NCBI GenBank assembly: GCA_963971285.1
Contig: OZ020247.1
Location: 8,824,614-8,888,613 of the forward strand
Length of the DNA stretch: 64,000 nt
Direction: 5' to 3'
Origin: Astropecten irregularis
Taxonomy: Eukaryota; Echinodermata; Asteroidea; Paxillosida; Astropectinidae
Part shown: positions 35,056 through 46,712 of the stretch, piece by piece
How positions within the stretch are numbered: the first letter of the stretch is position 1
Layout: each line of letters begins with the position of its first letter
Notes under the pieces: generated by a model
The model's database searches: none
Seen by the model: the letters and a program-made list of their open reading frames with translations, nothing else
Told to the model about the DNA's origin: nothing
Made by a program: the position numbers and the translations under genes

Positions 35056-35483
35056 TATAGGGTGTCCCAGAAAAAAACGCAACACTGTGGCGAGACCCAA
35101 ATTAAAATTAAACTGTTAATCACTTCAAGATTCAGATATGTGATACAACCATGTCTTGGCTATTACCATGTAGAATCTAAGCATATTGGGGCCAAAATTG
35201 GCGAAAGTATAACCAATTGAAAGAGTATTCCTTTAAAACAAGTTTGCAAGGATAACACGCATATTGGTTAATAGACACATGGAAGAAAGATGAAAATCGT
35301 GTTTTGAGGTTGGGTGATTCAGTCTCATTTCTTTACTAATTTTAGTTCAATTTTGTTCAAATTCTACATGGCGATAGCCAAGACATAGCTGCACATATAT
35401 CTGAGTCTTGAAGTGATAAACAGTTTAATTTTTATATAATAGTTCTCGACACAAGTGTTGCGTTTTTCCTGGGACACCCTGTA
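35056..35483 (+). mobile_element. Family E fold-back MITE
   Basis: A 428-bp copy from TATAGGGTGTCCCAGAAAAA to GGGACACCCTGTA with TA on both sides. Both arms contain CTGTT(T/A)ATCACTTCAAGA and the diagnostic GTGTTGCG/CGCAACAC ends. Confidence 0.85.
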
Positions 35484-37083
35484 TTATCCCACACAACGCG
35501 TTTTTCATGTAACTGGCGCTTATAAAATGCAATATTTTCCCGCGTTTTATTTTTCAGTTGAAAGCTATAGCAGTACAAGCATCCGAAACGTCGCTACCAG
35601 CAACACGACATCACGTGATTTTGATCACTTTTTTCCTTATTTTATTTTTCATTTGGATTTTTTGGGGGGTTTATAGAACCACGCATGTGCCAATATGAGA
35701 TGATGGGCATACATGTCTTTTGAGTTTGAAATTTGGTCAGGGCAGGAAAAAATGCAATTCGTCTTTTTAATCTGTGGATGGCAAAGATAATAATATAGAG
35801 CCTGAAATAGAAAATAATTCTGATTTGTTTTTTATTTAATCTTCTACACTTTTTTGTCATTGGAGGAGTAGTATAAAACAGTCCCTCTGTTTTTTGGTAT
35901 AAGGTTGCTTGCCGGAATTTCATATCAATTTCGTAATTGCTCTGGCGGTGGTGTGTAATCAAGGACGAACCTAAGAAACAATTAGACCTGTCAAGATTGC
36001 ATTTTCCAATCCCAAACTTGGTCGGAAATCGAAGCTTTGAAATGGTTACATTTCCTTGACATTTACAATCATCCATGTGTGAAGCTTATCCATCATTCTG
36101 CCCAATTAGTTTTTGATTGGTCTGTGGGGTCCCAATGATATCAAGTCTATGCAGCTCAATTACCCGCCGTGCTAATTCCGTTGAAAGTAATCATTTGACG
36201 TGGTGTGGTTTTCATTCGAAAAAAAAATGTCATGCGATGCACCGACTGTTATCGCATGCGATCGTTCTTATAGACTTCTACATGAATGTAATAAGTTCCT
36301 CATCCATAATATTGTGCATAATGACAGAGCCATGTCTACGGTGCGGTCCAGGATTCATTTCAAAATGTCTTCCATTATCGCTCGGTGTTTTCTGACAAAA
36401 CATCCCCTTCACTTAACTTGCGTTGTCACCTTGTGAAAACGTCGCCCGAGTTGGGTTTATTTTCTCCCGCCCGGCCGTAATGTGCCGTGGGGATTCTTCC
36501 TTCTCAACATTTGAGCCTTGCAGTGAGACCGAAATTGGAATTTTTTTTTTTGATTGATTGAAGAGTGTGAAAGGAAAAAATCCCATTTTTTTTTTATTGT
36601 TCTTGTTGTGGGACATTCCAGACAGCCGTACGGTCTTGTTGCAATATGGCAGTGTGTTTTAGGCTACAGCTAGTTTTATATGCGGCGGCCTACGTATATA
36701 AATTATTCTGCAATGAAAATATGACAAGTATGGCGCCGAAGCCTAAATGATCCTGAATTTAAAGGAACTTTAAGAGAAAAAAAACTAGGGAAATTGAAAA
36801 AAGTAGGACAGAAAAAGCTGCAGAGTTAAGCATGGTCACGTCCATATAATTCACCACCAGCATCACGGCACGGCACGGTATTTTGTAAGTCCCCATGCGG
36901 TAAAGTGAGCTTTATGGAAAACATGTATGGAAGAAGTAGGTCAGGTTTTGTGGGAATAGAGTGGTCTCTGCCGCGTCTTTCCGTCCGTTTTCTTGTGAAT
37001 GAACACTGTCCCTATTCTCAAAGCAATTCCTCACGTTACTGTAATTCTCGCTGTGTTTATTGTTCTTCCCCATGCATGGACCC
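35484..37083. other. No gene recognised
   Basis: The longest ORF is 144 residues on the minus strand (35642-36076). It is Lys/Arg/Ile-rich without a domain I know, in AT-rich DNA, so I treat it as chance. Confidence 0.45.
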
Positions 37084-37442
37084 TTAAAGGTAATATCATA
37101 CTTTGTTTTTTATTAGAGAAATACAGACTCATGGGCAAATATATCAAGACTTATACAGTCACAGTCATCTGATAAAATTTCAGTCCCATACGGTGCCCAC
37201 TTTTTGAGAAAACAGTGAAAAACGGGCACAGTATTTCTTAAGTCTTCTCTCTTTTATTTTTAGTCTTTTTAAAGATCATAAAGATGTTTTGTTTTACTAA
37301 TTTCTGGATAAATACACGATTTCAGGCGAAAAAATTTAAACGGTATGTTTCTACCACCACCATCCACATACCCTGTAGGTTATAGGTAAATCTGCGAAGA
37401 TTTATGTTTCGGTTTCTTACCAAAGTATGATACTACCTTTAA
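37084..37442 (-). mobile_element. TTAA MITE family A, full length
   Basis: A 359-bp reverse copy with AGGTAATATCATACTTTG and CCAAAGTATGATACTACCT ends, both beside TTAA. The central palindrome has decayed (TCTTTTTAAAGATC). Confidence 0.87.
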
Positions 37443-37659
37443 CAAGTATGACCGTACCTTTATGTGACCAATTTTATGCTTGCAGATAGTATTCAAAGAA
37501 AATGGCAAAAATTCTAATAAAACAAAATGCAGCCATTCATATCACAATACGCTATTAACGAAGCAGTGAATTGAAATACAAGGTGTAATCAGCATGTTTT
37601 AAAAACAACTCTTGCCCAATGAAACAAAACGCTAACGGTTGTGAAAAATATAAAACAAA

Positions 37660-38024
37660 TTAACGGATCAGTTCAGGATTGGTAACATACCAAAAGAGAA
37701 ACGGTTAACAGATTTACGTATAATTTTTAGGGTATGAATATGGTGCTGATACTAACATATCGTTAAAACAATTCCACCTGAAATGGTGTATTTATCCAGA
37801 AATTGGTCAAACAATAAAGACTGAAAACAGTTTTGATCTGGGGGTAACATCAAAACCATTCTTTATGCTTTATAAGAAACTTTGAGTCGGGTATTCGCTA
37901 TTTTCTCGGGACTCAGATGTCCGATTGAGCTCGAAATTTCAAAGGTGCATTATGTACATGCTGGACAAAATAAAGTGCGAGTGCTTTTCTGTGACCTTTA
38001 CCAGACATGTATTATACCTTCAAC
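37660..38024 (+). mobile_element. TTAA MITE family B, full length but diverged
   Basis: About 365 bp from TTAACGGATCAGTTCAGGA to TGTATTATACCTTCAA. The A-shared half comes first, then GATCTGGGGGTAACATC and the B-specific half (GAGTCGGGTATTCGC). The final TTAA is changed to TCAA. Confidence 0.8.
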
Positions 38025-38888
38025 AACGGTCAGGCAATGCGATCTATGCTTCAGAAGATGGGCACAGCAAAACAGCAAAACACTTAAGACAGGAAGGTGA
38101 CCTGCTTGTTCAAATTGAACACCATTCTGAGAAAAACAATCGGGAGGTAAACAAAATAACAATGATAAAAAATGATAATCGCCACTGTTTGCCGAGATGG
38201 TTTCAACGCCGGGGAAAAAATATATAAATCACCATAAGCCTAACACGGGCATTATATATGGAGAGCCTTCAGTTCGGGTGTTTGGTACAAAAGCGCGGTG
38301 TGATAACTGGATGCCATCAACGCCCCGTGTATAAGATTGCTACAAAGCCGAGTTGCAAAGGCCATTCCGTAATTGATCCGTCCGGAGTGTCCGGGAGGAA
38401 AAAGGACGTGATTTATGAGAAATCTAGCAATTTGCCTCCTTTGGGAGCCCAGGTATTCAGTGTCCATCCTCTAATATAGCTGCATACATCGGATACCGGA
38501 TAATACAGAGCCGACGAGCAAAATGATCATCGCCCCGGATTAGATATTGTGCTGGACGGTCGACGCTCCACGAAATGAGAAAAAAAAACACAGGAAGAGG
38601 TAAAAAGTAAACTTGCTCAGTCGGAATGAGGAATATCACTTCCAAGTCAGCTTCTTTATAAGATGGAAGTACAAAATCATAGTTATCTTCGGGGGGGGGG
38701 GCAAATCGTGGTTTATAATTGGAGTAGCCTAATGTGATTGGAGATTACTCCATCATAATTTGCATTTAAACGCCAAGATATAGCAAATTATCCTTTTGCA
38801 AGCACCATTGAAAAACATACAAACGGGAAGAACACCGCCAATATTTGGTCACGACATGGAGAAGCCATTGCGGTGACTGAGCAATAGC
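38025..38888. other. No gene recognised
   Basis: Spacer with an 11-base poly-G at 38691-38701. Confidence 0.5.
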
Positions 38889-39131
38889 ACTAAAAGAAGG
38901 TAGGTTTGCGGTGACACCATGTAATCTCCTCTGTGAGAGTGTGTGGTTCTGAAAAGAATCGGTGGTATTATCTCGACGTTCGAAACAGTGTGCTCTGTTC
39001 ATCCTCAGGAGAGTGACTACCAACGGTTCTTCTCAGAACCACACACTCTCACAGAAGAGATTACACGGTGTCACCGCAAACCTACCTTCTTTTAGTACTT
39101 CCACCATGCATAGCTTCAAGTCTCACTTAGC
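38889..39131. mobile_element. Family G fold-back element, copy 1
   Basis: Arms ACTAAAAGAAGGTAGGTTTG and CAAACCTACCTTCTTTTAGT extend inward through GTGACACC, GTAATCTC and GTGAGAGTGTGTGGTTCTGA (about 78 bp). The loop holds a hammerhead-like core on the minus strand (38971-39007: CTGAGGA, GAACAG/CTGTTT hairpin). On the right, homology with copy 2 continues outward through ATGCATAGCTTCAAGTCT. Confidence 0.72.
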
Positions 39132-39873
39132 ATAGCATTACATGAGCAAATTGTCCCCTTGGAGGTATATTCCTCAATAAGGTATAGCAGTTCAACCGAA
39201 ATTTGCCTCAAAAGACCATCCGTATATTATAATAATTGTCCCTTACATTGCATCAGAATTTCGGTCCACGGTTCGTTAATGACGCGCAATTGAGAGAAAA
39301 TTACATTGCATTTTTGGGGTTGGTCCTTGTGATACACTGGCATTGACCAAAACGGGTCATATGCTCCAACTCTTTCAAAGATGGATTATCGTGGCTGCAA
39401 CGTGAGAAACCCAAGCCGTGGGGATCAGGAGCAAGCTAGAGGGGAAAGATAGAGAGATGGGGGTGGGGAAAGAGGGACAGGTGACAGCAAGACGGCTTCA
39501 AGAAGAAACGGCAGTCGCAGGATAATAATAATGATGAGTGTTAGCCTACACATCGCGTCAATATGCGGGGACATCCACGGCCCGTCATTATCATGTCGGA
39601 TGCATATTACACCGATCACGGATTCCTTTCCTCCCCACGGGCATTTTGCAATTGAGGTTAAAAGGTGGACGGTGAGAAGACTACAAAATACATCTATGAA
39701 GAAGAAAAGAAAGAAATGAAAATTTAGATGTGCTGTGCAGTTGTGTTGTACTTTTCCGTTCACGTTGATTTCCTTTTGTCAAATGCAATGGAAGTTTTTT
39801 TTTTATCCTCGTTCATTTCGGTGTTGCAAATATAAATATGTAAACCAAGATTCGATTGCTCGTTTAGTTAGCG

Positions 39874-40536
39874 ACCTGGGGCACATTTCACGGCCCTGCT
39901 TAGCACAAACATTAATTTACTATCCATGAATTGTCTGTCTTAATAAATACAGGACTGACAACCAAATGTCCATATGTTGTGTATCACTTGCGATTGTTCT
40001 TCGGCTGTTCTTCGCTGACCATGAAATGGAAATGTTAATGGTGGTTTGTTTTGTTGAGCAAGACATTTTGTGCTAAGCAATGTTTTTGTGCTTAAAGGTA
40101 ATATCATACTATCGTTTTTATCAAAGAAATACAGATTCATGGGCAAAAAATATCAAGACAGCTACATTAGTCATCTGTGAACATTTCAGTCCCATACGGT
40201 GCTCCCTCTTTGAGAAAACAGTGAAAAACTGCCACAGTATTTCTTAAGTCTTTTCTCTTTTATTTTCGATCTTTTAAAAGATCAAACAGATTTCCGGTCG
40301 TTGTTTTACTAATGTCTGGATAAATACACCATTTCAGGCGGACAAATTGTAACGGTATGTTTCTACCACCACCATCTTCATACCATGTACGTTATACGTA
40401 AATCTGTGAAGATTTCTGTTTTGGTTTCTTACCAAAGTATGATACTACTTTAATGGCGGTTTGTTTTGTTGAGCGAGACATTTCGTGCTAAGCAATTTAT
40501 GTTTCTGCTTAACAGCTCCATGAAGTTGGCTCCTGA
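39874..40536. mobile_element. Family M MITE, split by a family A element
   Basis: Left end CCTGGGGCACATTTCACGGC with GCTTAGCACAAA; right end TGCTAAGC...CTGCTTAACAGCTCC and GAAGTTGGCTCCTG. The inner part has GTTGTGTATCACTTG and GGTGGTTTGTTTTGTTGAGC. Ends of the form GGGGCCAATTTCATG...TTAAGCA are, as I recall, a frequent MITE in marine deuterostomes. The A copy at 40092-40453 lies inside. Confidence 0.75.
40092..40453 (-). mobile_element. TTAA MITE family A inserted in family M element
   Basis: A 362-bp reverse copy with intact ends and central palindrome GATCTTTTAAAAGATC. It lies inside the family M element 39874-40536 and is flanked by 61- and 63-bp direct repeats of M sequence, each starting and ending with TTAA. 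Confidence 0.87.
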
Positions 40537-41123
40537 TGTTGGGATGTAGGTCAATTTTGTTTTTACGTTTTTCGTCCTTTTTCGCCATTTATTCCGACTG
40601 CTTGTTTCGATTCTGTACATTTCTGTGACGGCACAGGAGTGTTTAAGCAGTACTCAGTCCACGGCCCAGTGTCGCGGGATGCTCCAGGCATGCTCAACGG
40701 TCCGACTGCGTCTGTAAGACCAAAATAGGTCGAAATGCGTCACATCGTGTTGCATGCCCACAACAAACGGTATTACATTCGAACTCGTCAAACCAGAATT
40801 GATTTAGCCGCTTGCGCGTGTAACAGAAAACGTAGCTTAAGCAGTTAAATTGTTTTATGGCAGCAAACCATATTATGCACAGGGCTATGGTGATGAGGAG
40901 CAAAATAGACTTAAATTGGGCCTTGGACAAAATAATGGACGCCATATGGCGCATTATGTAATCGTGAATTATCGGATTAACGAAGAAACCTTCAATCAAA
41001 TAGTTTTATAATATGTACAGCCGCATGTCGCTCGGCGTGTAGAGGTAATAGTTGGGGTGATGATTACAAAACCTTGGTTTGACATTACATACACTGATTG
41101 CAAAATGGAATGGTATACTTGAG

Positions 41124-41279
41124 GCCTGAAGTAAATTTTACGAATCCCTATACGATCGAGCGTAATTGAAGTTACGAAGGATAACCCATCGTATCCTATG
41201 TAGGGACGCAATGCGTCCTAAGCCCTACAAGAGTGATACCTGTAGTAAGTTACGATGAATTTGGTGAAATCGACCACTG
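41124..41279. mobile_element. Family N MITE, copy 2
   Basis: About 156 bp ending TTTGGTGAAATCGACCACTG, with the central palindrome GGACGCAATGCGTCC and AACCCATCGTATCC in common with copy 1. The left terminus is degraded (CCTGAAGTAAATTTTACG). Confidence 0.65.
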
Positions 41280-41319
41280 ATGAAAAACCGAGGTGAAGGT
41301 TTCACAATAGCACTCTGTG

Positions 41320-41480
41320 CAGGCGCGGTTCTAGAGCCAATATTTGTTGGGGGCTAGAAGAGCCATTTTTTTTTGGGGGGGGGGGAGGCTAAAAGACAAA
41401 AAACAGTGTTGGGGGGCTACAGCCTTCGCACGTGAAGTTATCTTCCAATATTCTCTTCTGCTGTCTTATTAGGTGTAGAA
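41320..41480 (+). mobile_element. Family Q hAT element, partial
   Basis: Begins with CAGGCGCGGTTCTAGAGCC and GGGGGCTAGAAGAGCC, a long poly-G run, then CTCTTCTGCTGTCTTATTAGG similar to the reverse of 26490-26520. I cannot find its second terminus, so the copy is truncated or longer than I can follow. Confidence 0.65.
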
Positions 41481-42241
41481 ATGCAACCTATTTGTTCGGT
41501 AGCAGTCATCTGGTGAGCAATGGTGATAAGATTTGTTTATATCAACCCATTCCCTTCTTGTCCCGAACTTTCACGCTGCCATTTCTTTTGAGATTGTCCA
41601 AAAAAGAGAGGTTCTCAAGCAATTCAGTCAAATCAGTTGAAGGTACTGAAAGGCTGTAAGGAAAAGTTTCATCTCACCGCGGTGAGTTAAAACAAAAATG
41701 ACTCTGAGAAGTTACAACCTGCTTCAGCCTGGAGTCAATTTGGGCGAGCTTTCCCGGACCAAAATTTGCGAGTATAATATTTGCTCCCTCTTTTCCCTCA
41801 CGACCGGCGGGAGATGTATACAAAGTCTCCCTTATAGTCTCAAATAAAGCCTGCAAGATGTATGCAATATATGACATTTTCTTAATGGACTTTTTTTGAC
41901 ACAGATTTACATACGCGGTTTTGGGGCAAAGCAGAACTGAATTACGTGACCACGAAGTTTATAGTCGGCCTCTTTGCATTTCTTTCTTTTTTGTTTTATT
42001 CAGTATGCCACCTGAAGTAGACTTGCGAGGGTTCCCGCGGGAGACAACGTCTACCCATTAGAATCCCCACGCGAAGGCTCTAATCACAAATTCAGTGCTT
42101 TATAGCATGCTTGATTCAGATCATGAACAGAGATATGAGATACTAATAATCTAAAGGTATTGGCCATTGCTGTGTGAATACGCTACCAAATACAGCACCG
42201 AGAGCTTGTGGGATCATTCAACGCGAGCTTGATACGTCCCT

Positions 42242-42386
42242 TTAATGGGAGACTTTTGAGAACCAATCTTCAAGTCAACCGCGCACGCGCACGCAATTGT
42301 GAGGTTGCGCGCGTTGTTTTGCGCCTGCGCTGTAGTGCGTGCGCGTGCGCTGTTGACTTGACCGGTTTTCAAAAGTCTCCAATTAT
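42242..42386. mobile_element. Family L short fold-back element, copy 3
   Basis: 145 bp from TTAATGGGAGACTTTTGAGA to AAAAGTCTCCAATTA. The centre is GCGCACGCGCACGC...GCGTGCGCGTGCGC. It ends about 28 bp before the large palindrome O. Confidence 0.78.
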
Positions 42387-42413
42387 CTCAAAGCGGTTTT
42401 GCTCACTTACGGA

Positions 42414-42970
42414 AGATCAATAACCATTCACGGGACAAAGCAGAAAAGTTCGATGAGCATATATTAATAAATAAGACGCACCATGCCGATTATTCGTTTG
42501 AGACCGAAACAATGAATGATCGTAGATGAAACTCTCAGAGGTTAACTCGGGTGCCGTACGGAAGCTTAGAATGACCATCTGAGTTTCTGATATGATTATT
42601 GCAGAAAGACGTCTTTCCGTGAAATCATATCTGAGAATGACGTTTTTCCGTGATATCTTATCTCAGAAAGACGTCTTTTAGAGATATCGTGTTCCCGGAA
42701 GCTTCCGTAGTCTACAACATCGTGCGTGATCTAACGTTAGCATACGGGAGATAATGATATCACGGAAAGACGTCTTTCTGATGATAATTATCTCGGGAAC
42801 TCGGATGGTCACTTTAAGCTTCCGTACGCACCCGAGTTCATCTTTTCTGAGTTTCATCTACGACCATTGGTTGTTTCGGTCTCAAACGAATAATCGGAAT
42901 TATAGTGCGTCTTATATAATATGCTGTTCATTGAACTTTTCTGCTTTATCCCGTGAATGGTTATTGATCC
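42414..42970. mobile_element. Family O: 557-bp palindromic fold-back element
   Basis: Left arm about 42414-42620 and right arm about 42780-42970 are inverted repeats: GATCAATAACCATTCACGGG / CCCGTGAATGGTTATTGATC, then AGCAGAAAAGTTC, GACCGAAAC and CGTACGGAAGCTT. The centre repeats AAAGACGTCTTT (a perfect 12-base palindrome) and TCCGTGATATC several times. No ORF and no clear target duplication. Confidence 0.75.
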
Positions 42971-43301
42971 ACGTGACGGCCGAGAAGTTGTGCCGTCTCT
43001 AATGTCGAAGAAGACGGCGTGACTGCATGCCAATTTGCGGAGGAAAGAAATCGCATCTGATCATATCATTTTACCCCCAATCCTTCGCCACCTTGCGGCA
43101 AGGTAATTGCGTTCACACAAAAACAAGTGGGAATGCTAATTTCCCAACATTCTGACTTGTTGACTACATTAAGGCTCTCAGGAATATTGTCTTCACTCCA
43201 CTTGTTTTTGCAATTTCAGAGGGTCTTTCTTACCACACTGAAAAAGAGACGTGGGAATTATCGCGTGTACAGCATATTGAGACATATCAATTTGGCATGG
43301 C

Positions 43302-43702
43302 TTAAAGGGAACATATATGATTTGCAAAGATGTGCGTTTTAGCTGAATGGTTCTTAAACAGAATTGAAAGCCTTTAGCTTCCTTACAGACGTTGTTTCAT
43401 GTACCTTTTTACGCTTTGTTCATCTGGATAGCAGAAATACGGCCGAAATAATCTTGCCCCCTCAGAATCCTTCATGGTTGTAATACAACACGCTTTCGAG
43501 ATGCACTATTAAAATCGTTCGGACCAACGATCTTTTTAAAAGACACAAACATGTTGATATCCTGGAAAACTCCAGCATCTGACGAACCAAGATTTCCCAT
43601 GGTGACTGTTTGCACTGTTTACGAACTTGCTGAATCCATTTTCTGTCTCAAACTCAATAATGTTTTTGGGGAGGCCTTGCAAATCCTGTATGTTGCCTTT
43701 AA
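43302..43702 (+). mobile_element. TTAA MITE family D, full length
   Basis: A 401-bp element bounded by TTAA. Its inverted ends are AGGGAACATATATGATTTGC and GCAAATCCTGTATGTTGCCT (imperfect). The central palindrome is TCGTTCGGACCAACGATC. The right half is the same module as in the chimera at 7196-7390. Confidence 0.83.
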
Positions 43703-43799
43703 GCTGTACTGTTCAAAAACCATGCCAACACATGTTATATAAAGCGGCTGGTTTTGTGCAACTTCATTGTTCCTCCCTTGGTCGCACTTTTAATATGAC

Positions 43800-44575
43800 A
43801 AGTCATAAGCTCGTCACTATCCAAATCGTAAGTTACGACTCACAACGTTTTCAGGAAGAAGCATCCATTCAGTCAAGACAGTTTGGAGGTTTATGTGTCT
43901 TTTGGCTCACGTCATTTTGATATATAGCAAATTGTAAGCTTGGATTTCTTTAGTGCTGTTCGCTCATCGCTATCCAAAACATGAATTGCGAAGCGCAACA
44001 TTGTCAGGAATAGGTATCCATGCAATCAAGACAAGTTAGGCTTGAAGTATTATGGCTCACATTTAAAGACAGTATCATACTTTGGTTTGTATCAAAGAAA
44101 TACAGATTCATGGGCACAAATATCAAGACAGATACAGTAACAGTCATCTGTGACTTTTTCAGTCCCATACGGTGCCCACTTTTTGAGAAAACAGTGAAAA
44201 ACTGCCTCAGTATTTCTTAAGTCTTTTCTATTTTATGTATGATCTTTTAAAAGATCAAAAAGATTTTCGGTCGTTGTTTTACTCATTTCTGGATAAATGC
44301 AACATTTCATGTGGAAACGTTTCAACGGTATGTTTCTACCACCGCCATCTTCATACCCTTAAAGTTATACGTAAATCTGTGAACATTTCTGTTTTGGTCT
44401 TTTACCAAAGTATGATACTACCTTTAATATAGCAAATCGTAAGCTTGGATTTCTTTAATGCTGTTATTAATAGCTCCTCACTATCCAAAACATGAATGTG
44501 CAACATTGTCAGGAAAATTCATTCCTTCTCTCGAGACAATTTAAGCTTTATGCATCATTAGGCCACACCACTGCA
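43800..44575 (+). repeat. Three-unit tandem repeat, period about 145-150 bp, split by a family A MITE
   Basis: Units near 43800-43918, 43919-44062 and 44427-44575 share ATATAGCAAAT(T/C)GTAAGC, TGGATTTCTTTA, ACTATCCAAAACATGA and CAACATTGTCAGGA. Unit 1 is the most diverged. The A element inserted at a TTAA between units 2 and 3. Confidence 0.75.
44063..44427 (-). mobile_element. TTAA MITE family A inside a tandem array
   Basis: A 365-bp reverse copy (AGACAGTATCATACTTTGG to CCAAAGTATGATACTACCT) between TTAA sites. It separates the second and third units of the 145-bp tandem repeat described at 43800-44575. Confidence 0.87.
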
Positions 44576-44956
44576 TTTATCTATGACAATTCATTTCACT
44601 CCATGGTATATAGGCCTACAGCATGAAAGATTTAGATTATTGAGTAGACTCTGAGCTACACACAGCATATACGATGTTTCATAAAAAAGTAATAAGCCTC
44701 TTTCTGCTATGTTATGAGAGGTGGGGGACATTCATTACTCTGGGCCACTGTTGTCACGACATCAGCACCCAGTGTTTATCTAGATCACGGCGTGCGAACG
44801 AGTTCCTTCGTGGCGAAATTGTGAAAACACACCCGGTATTAAAACAGCATGCATAGAGGCTGGCGGCCATTTTGTTCACTACAAACAAAGAGCAACTAAC
44901 ACCTTTCACTTAATATCCATCATGGGTCTTTATTTCAAATGGCAAGTAAAACGTTA

Positions 44957-45404
44957 TACAGGGTGTCCCCCCAAAAAAACCGCAACACTTTGTTTCGAGA
45001 ACTATTATATGAAAATTTAAATGTTTATCACTTCAGGATTCAGATAAGTGATAGAGTCATGTCTGGGCTATCACCATTTAGAATTTGAGCAAAATTGGAC
45101 TGAAATTTAGGGGAAAAACTAAGACTGAATTACCCAACCTCCGAAACCAAATTTCATTCTTTCTTTCAATACACATTATGTGTGTTTTGACCACTTATTC
45201 TGGAATACTGCAAATTTGTTTTTAAGGAGTACTCTTTTAGTTGGTCATAGTTTCGCCAATTACGGTCCGATTTTGCTTAAATTTTACATGGTGATAGCAA
45301 AGACATGGCTGTATCACATATTTGAATCTTTAAGTGATTAACAGTTTATTTCTAACATAATGGGTCCCGACACTGTTTTGCTTTTTTTTAAGGGACACCC
45401 CGTA
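44957..45404 (-). mobile_element. Family E fold-back MITE, reverse orientation
   Basis: A 448-bp copy from TACAGGGTGTCCCCCCAAAA to GGGACACCCCGTA. The asymmetric centre (CTAAGACTGAATTACCCAAC, TTAAGGAGTACTCTTT) shows that it is reversed relative to the other three. Confidence 0.83.
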
Positions 45405-45817
45405 TACAAAAAAGAGCACAGAAATATTTCAACCGGAACAAATTGAGCTATATAAAGAACAAACGATTACACATTATGTTGTGGTATAATTATTAATTGG
45501 GCATGAAGAACCGTAACAAAATAATACACTAAACAAAAATAAAGCACGGATTCTTGCACATTATACACACACGTTTTTGTCGAGACAATCAGTTTCAATA
45601 AAATGCCAAACTATGCCATTTTGCAATGCAAATGTATAATTGCTTCTCATGTATATGAGAGTTGGAGTTGGGGCTTCGTCGATGCTGTTGACGGCTGAGG
45701 ACCACTCCCCACTCTAGGGACCGTTGAATGAACTTAGAGACGTTAAAAATATGGCCTTATGGAGCGACCCGCATTATGTGCTTAACCACGAACGTTAGCC
45801 TGACACATGATCAATAT

Positions 45818-46173
45818 TTAAAGGTAGTATCATACTTTGCTAAGAAACCAAAACAGAAATCTTCACAGATTTACGTATAACTTACGGCGTATGAAGATGG
45901 TGGTGGTAGAAACATACCGTTAAAATTTTCCCGCCTGAAATGGTGTATTTATCCAGAAATTAGTAAAACAACGACCGAAATTCTTTTAAAAGATCAAATA
46001 TAAAAGAGAAAAGACTTAAGAAATAATGTGGCTGTTTTTCAGTGTTTTCTCAAAAAGTCCGCACCGTATGGGACTGAAATTTTCACAGATGACTGTTACT
46101 GTATCTGTATTGATATTTTTCCCGATGAATCTGTGTTTCTTTGATAAACACCAAAGTATAATATTACCTTTTA
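45818..46173 (+). mobile_element. TTAA MITE family A, full length
   Basis: A 356-bp copy. The left target is TTAA and the right is changed to TTTA. The central region is shortened to TTCTTTTAAAAGATC. Both halves are otherwise near consensus. Confidence 0.86.
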
Positions 46174-46712
46174 GGCAATCCGCAGTGTGAATTATTTCCG
46201 AATATTTCCTTAATGAAACGTGGCACTGTCCTGGCTCTATTAATTTCTGTACAACTTCCGGTTCTACTTTTCACAACTTGCAATTACTTATGAAGTTAAT
46301 TTTACTGTAAAGCTGTCAATGCCTCATATTTTGTTATAATCATTATCTATTAAATCACAGGTGATGTTGTTACTTACCGTTCGTCATGTAGAAGGTGGGG
46401 ACGTTCTCAATTATGAAAGAAATTGGCAGTTTAAGTCAGAATGGTCCAAACAGGCTTCAGGAAACCCGAGTGAGTATCTTAACCCATTTATTGATGCAAT
46501 TGCAACCGGTTAATATTGTTTAGATTTACTACCAATGAATCACTGTGCATATTGATTTGGTCTGTGTAAATAACTTGTTCGATATTACCTAGTTTTTAAC
46601 TGTTTGTCATTACCCGGGTATATAAATGCAACAATAATTAAATTCCATAAACAGAGCTAAAAAAAAAAAGGTCTCATTACTTTAAATGTCAATCACAAAA
46701 ACATATAAAGTA

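Noticed and set aside
35642-36076. 144-residue minus-strand ORF
   Set aside because: No recognisable domain, AT-rich surroundings, no flanking gene signals; a length like this is expected by chance in 64 kb.
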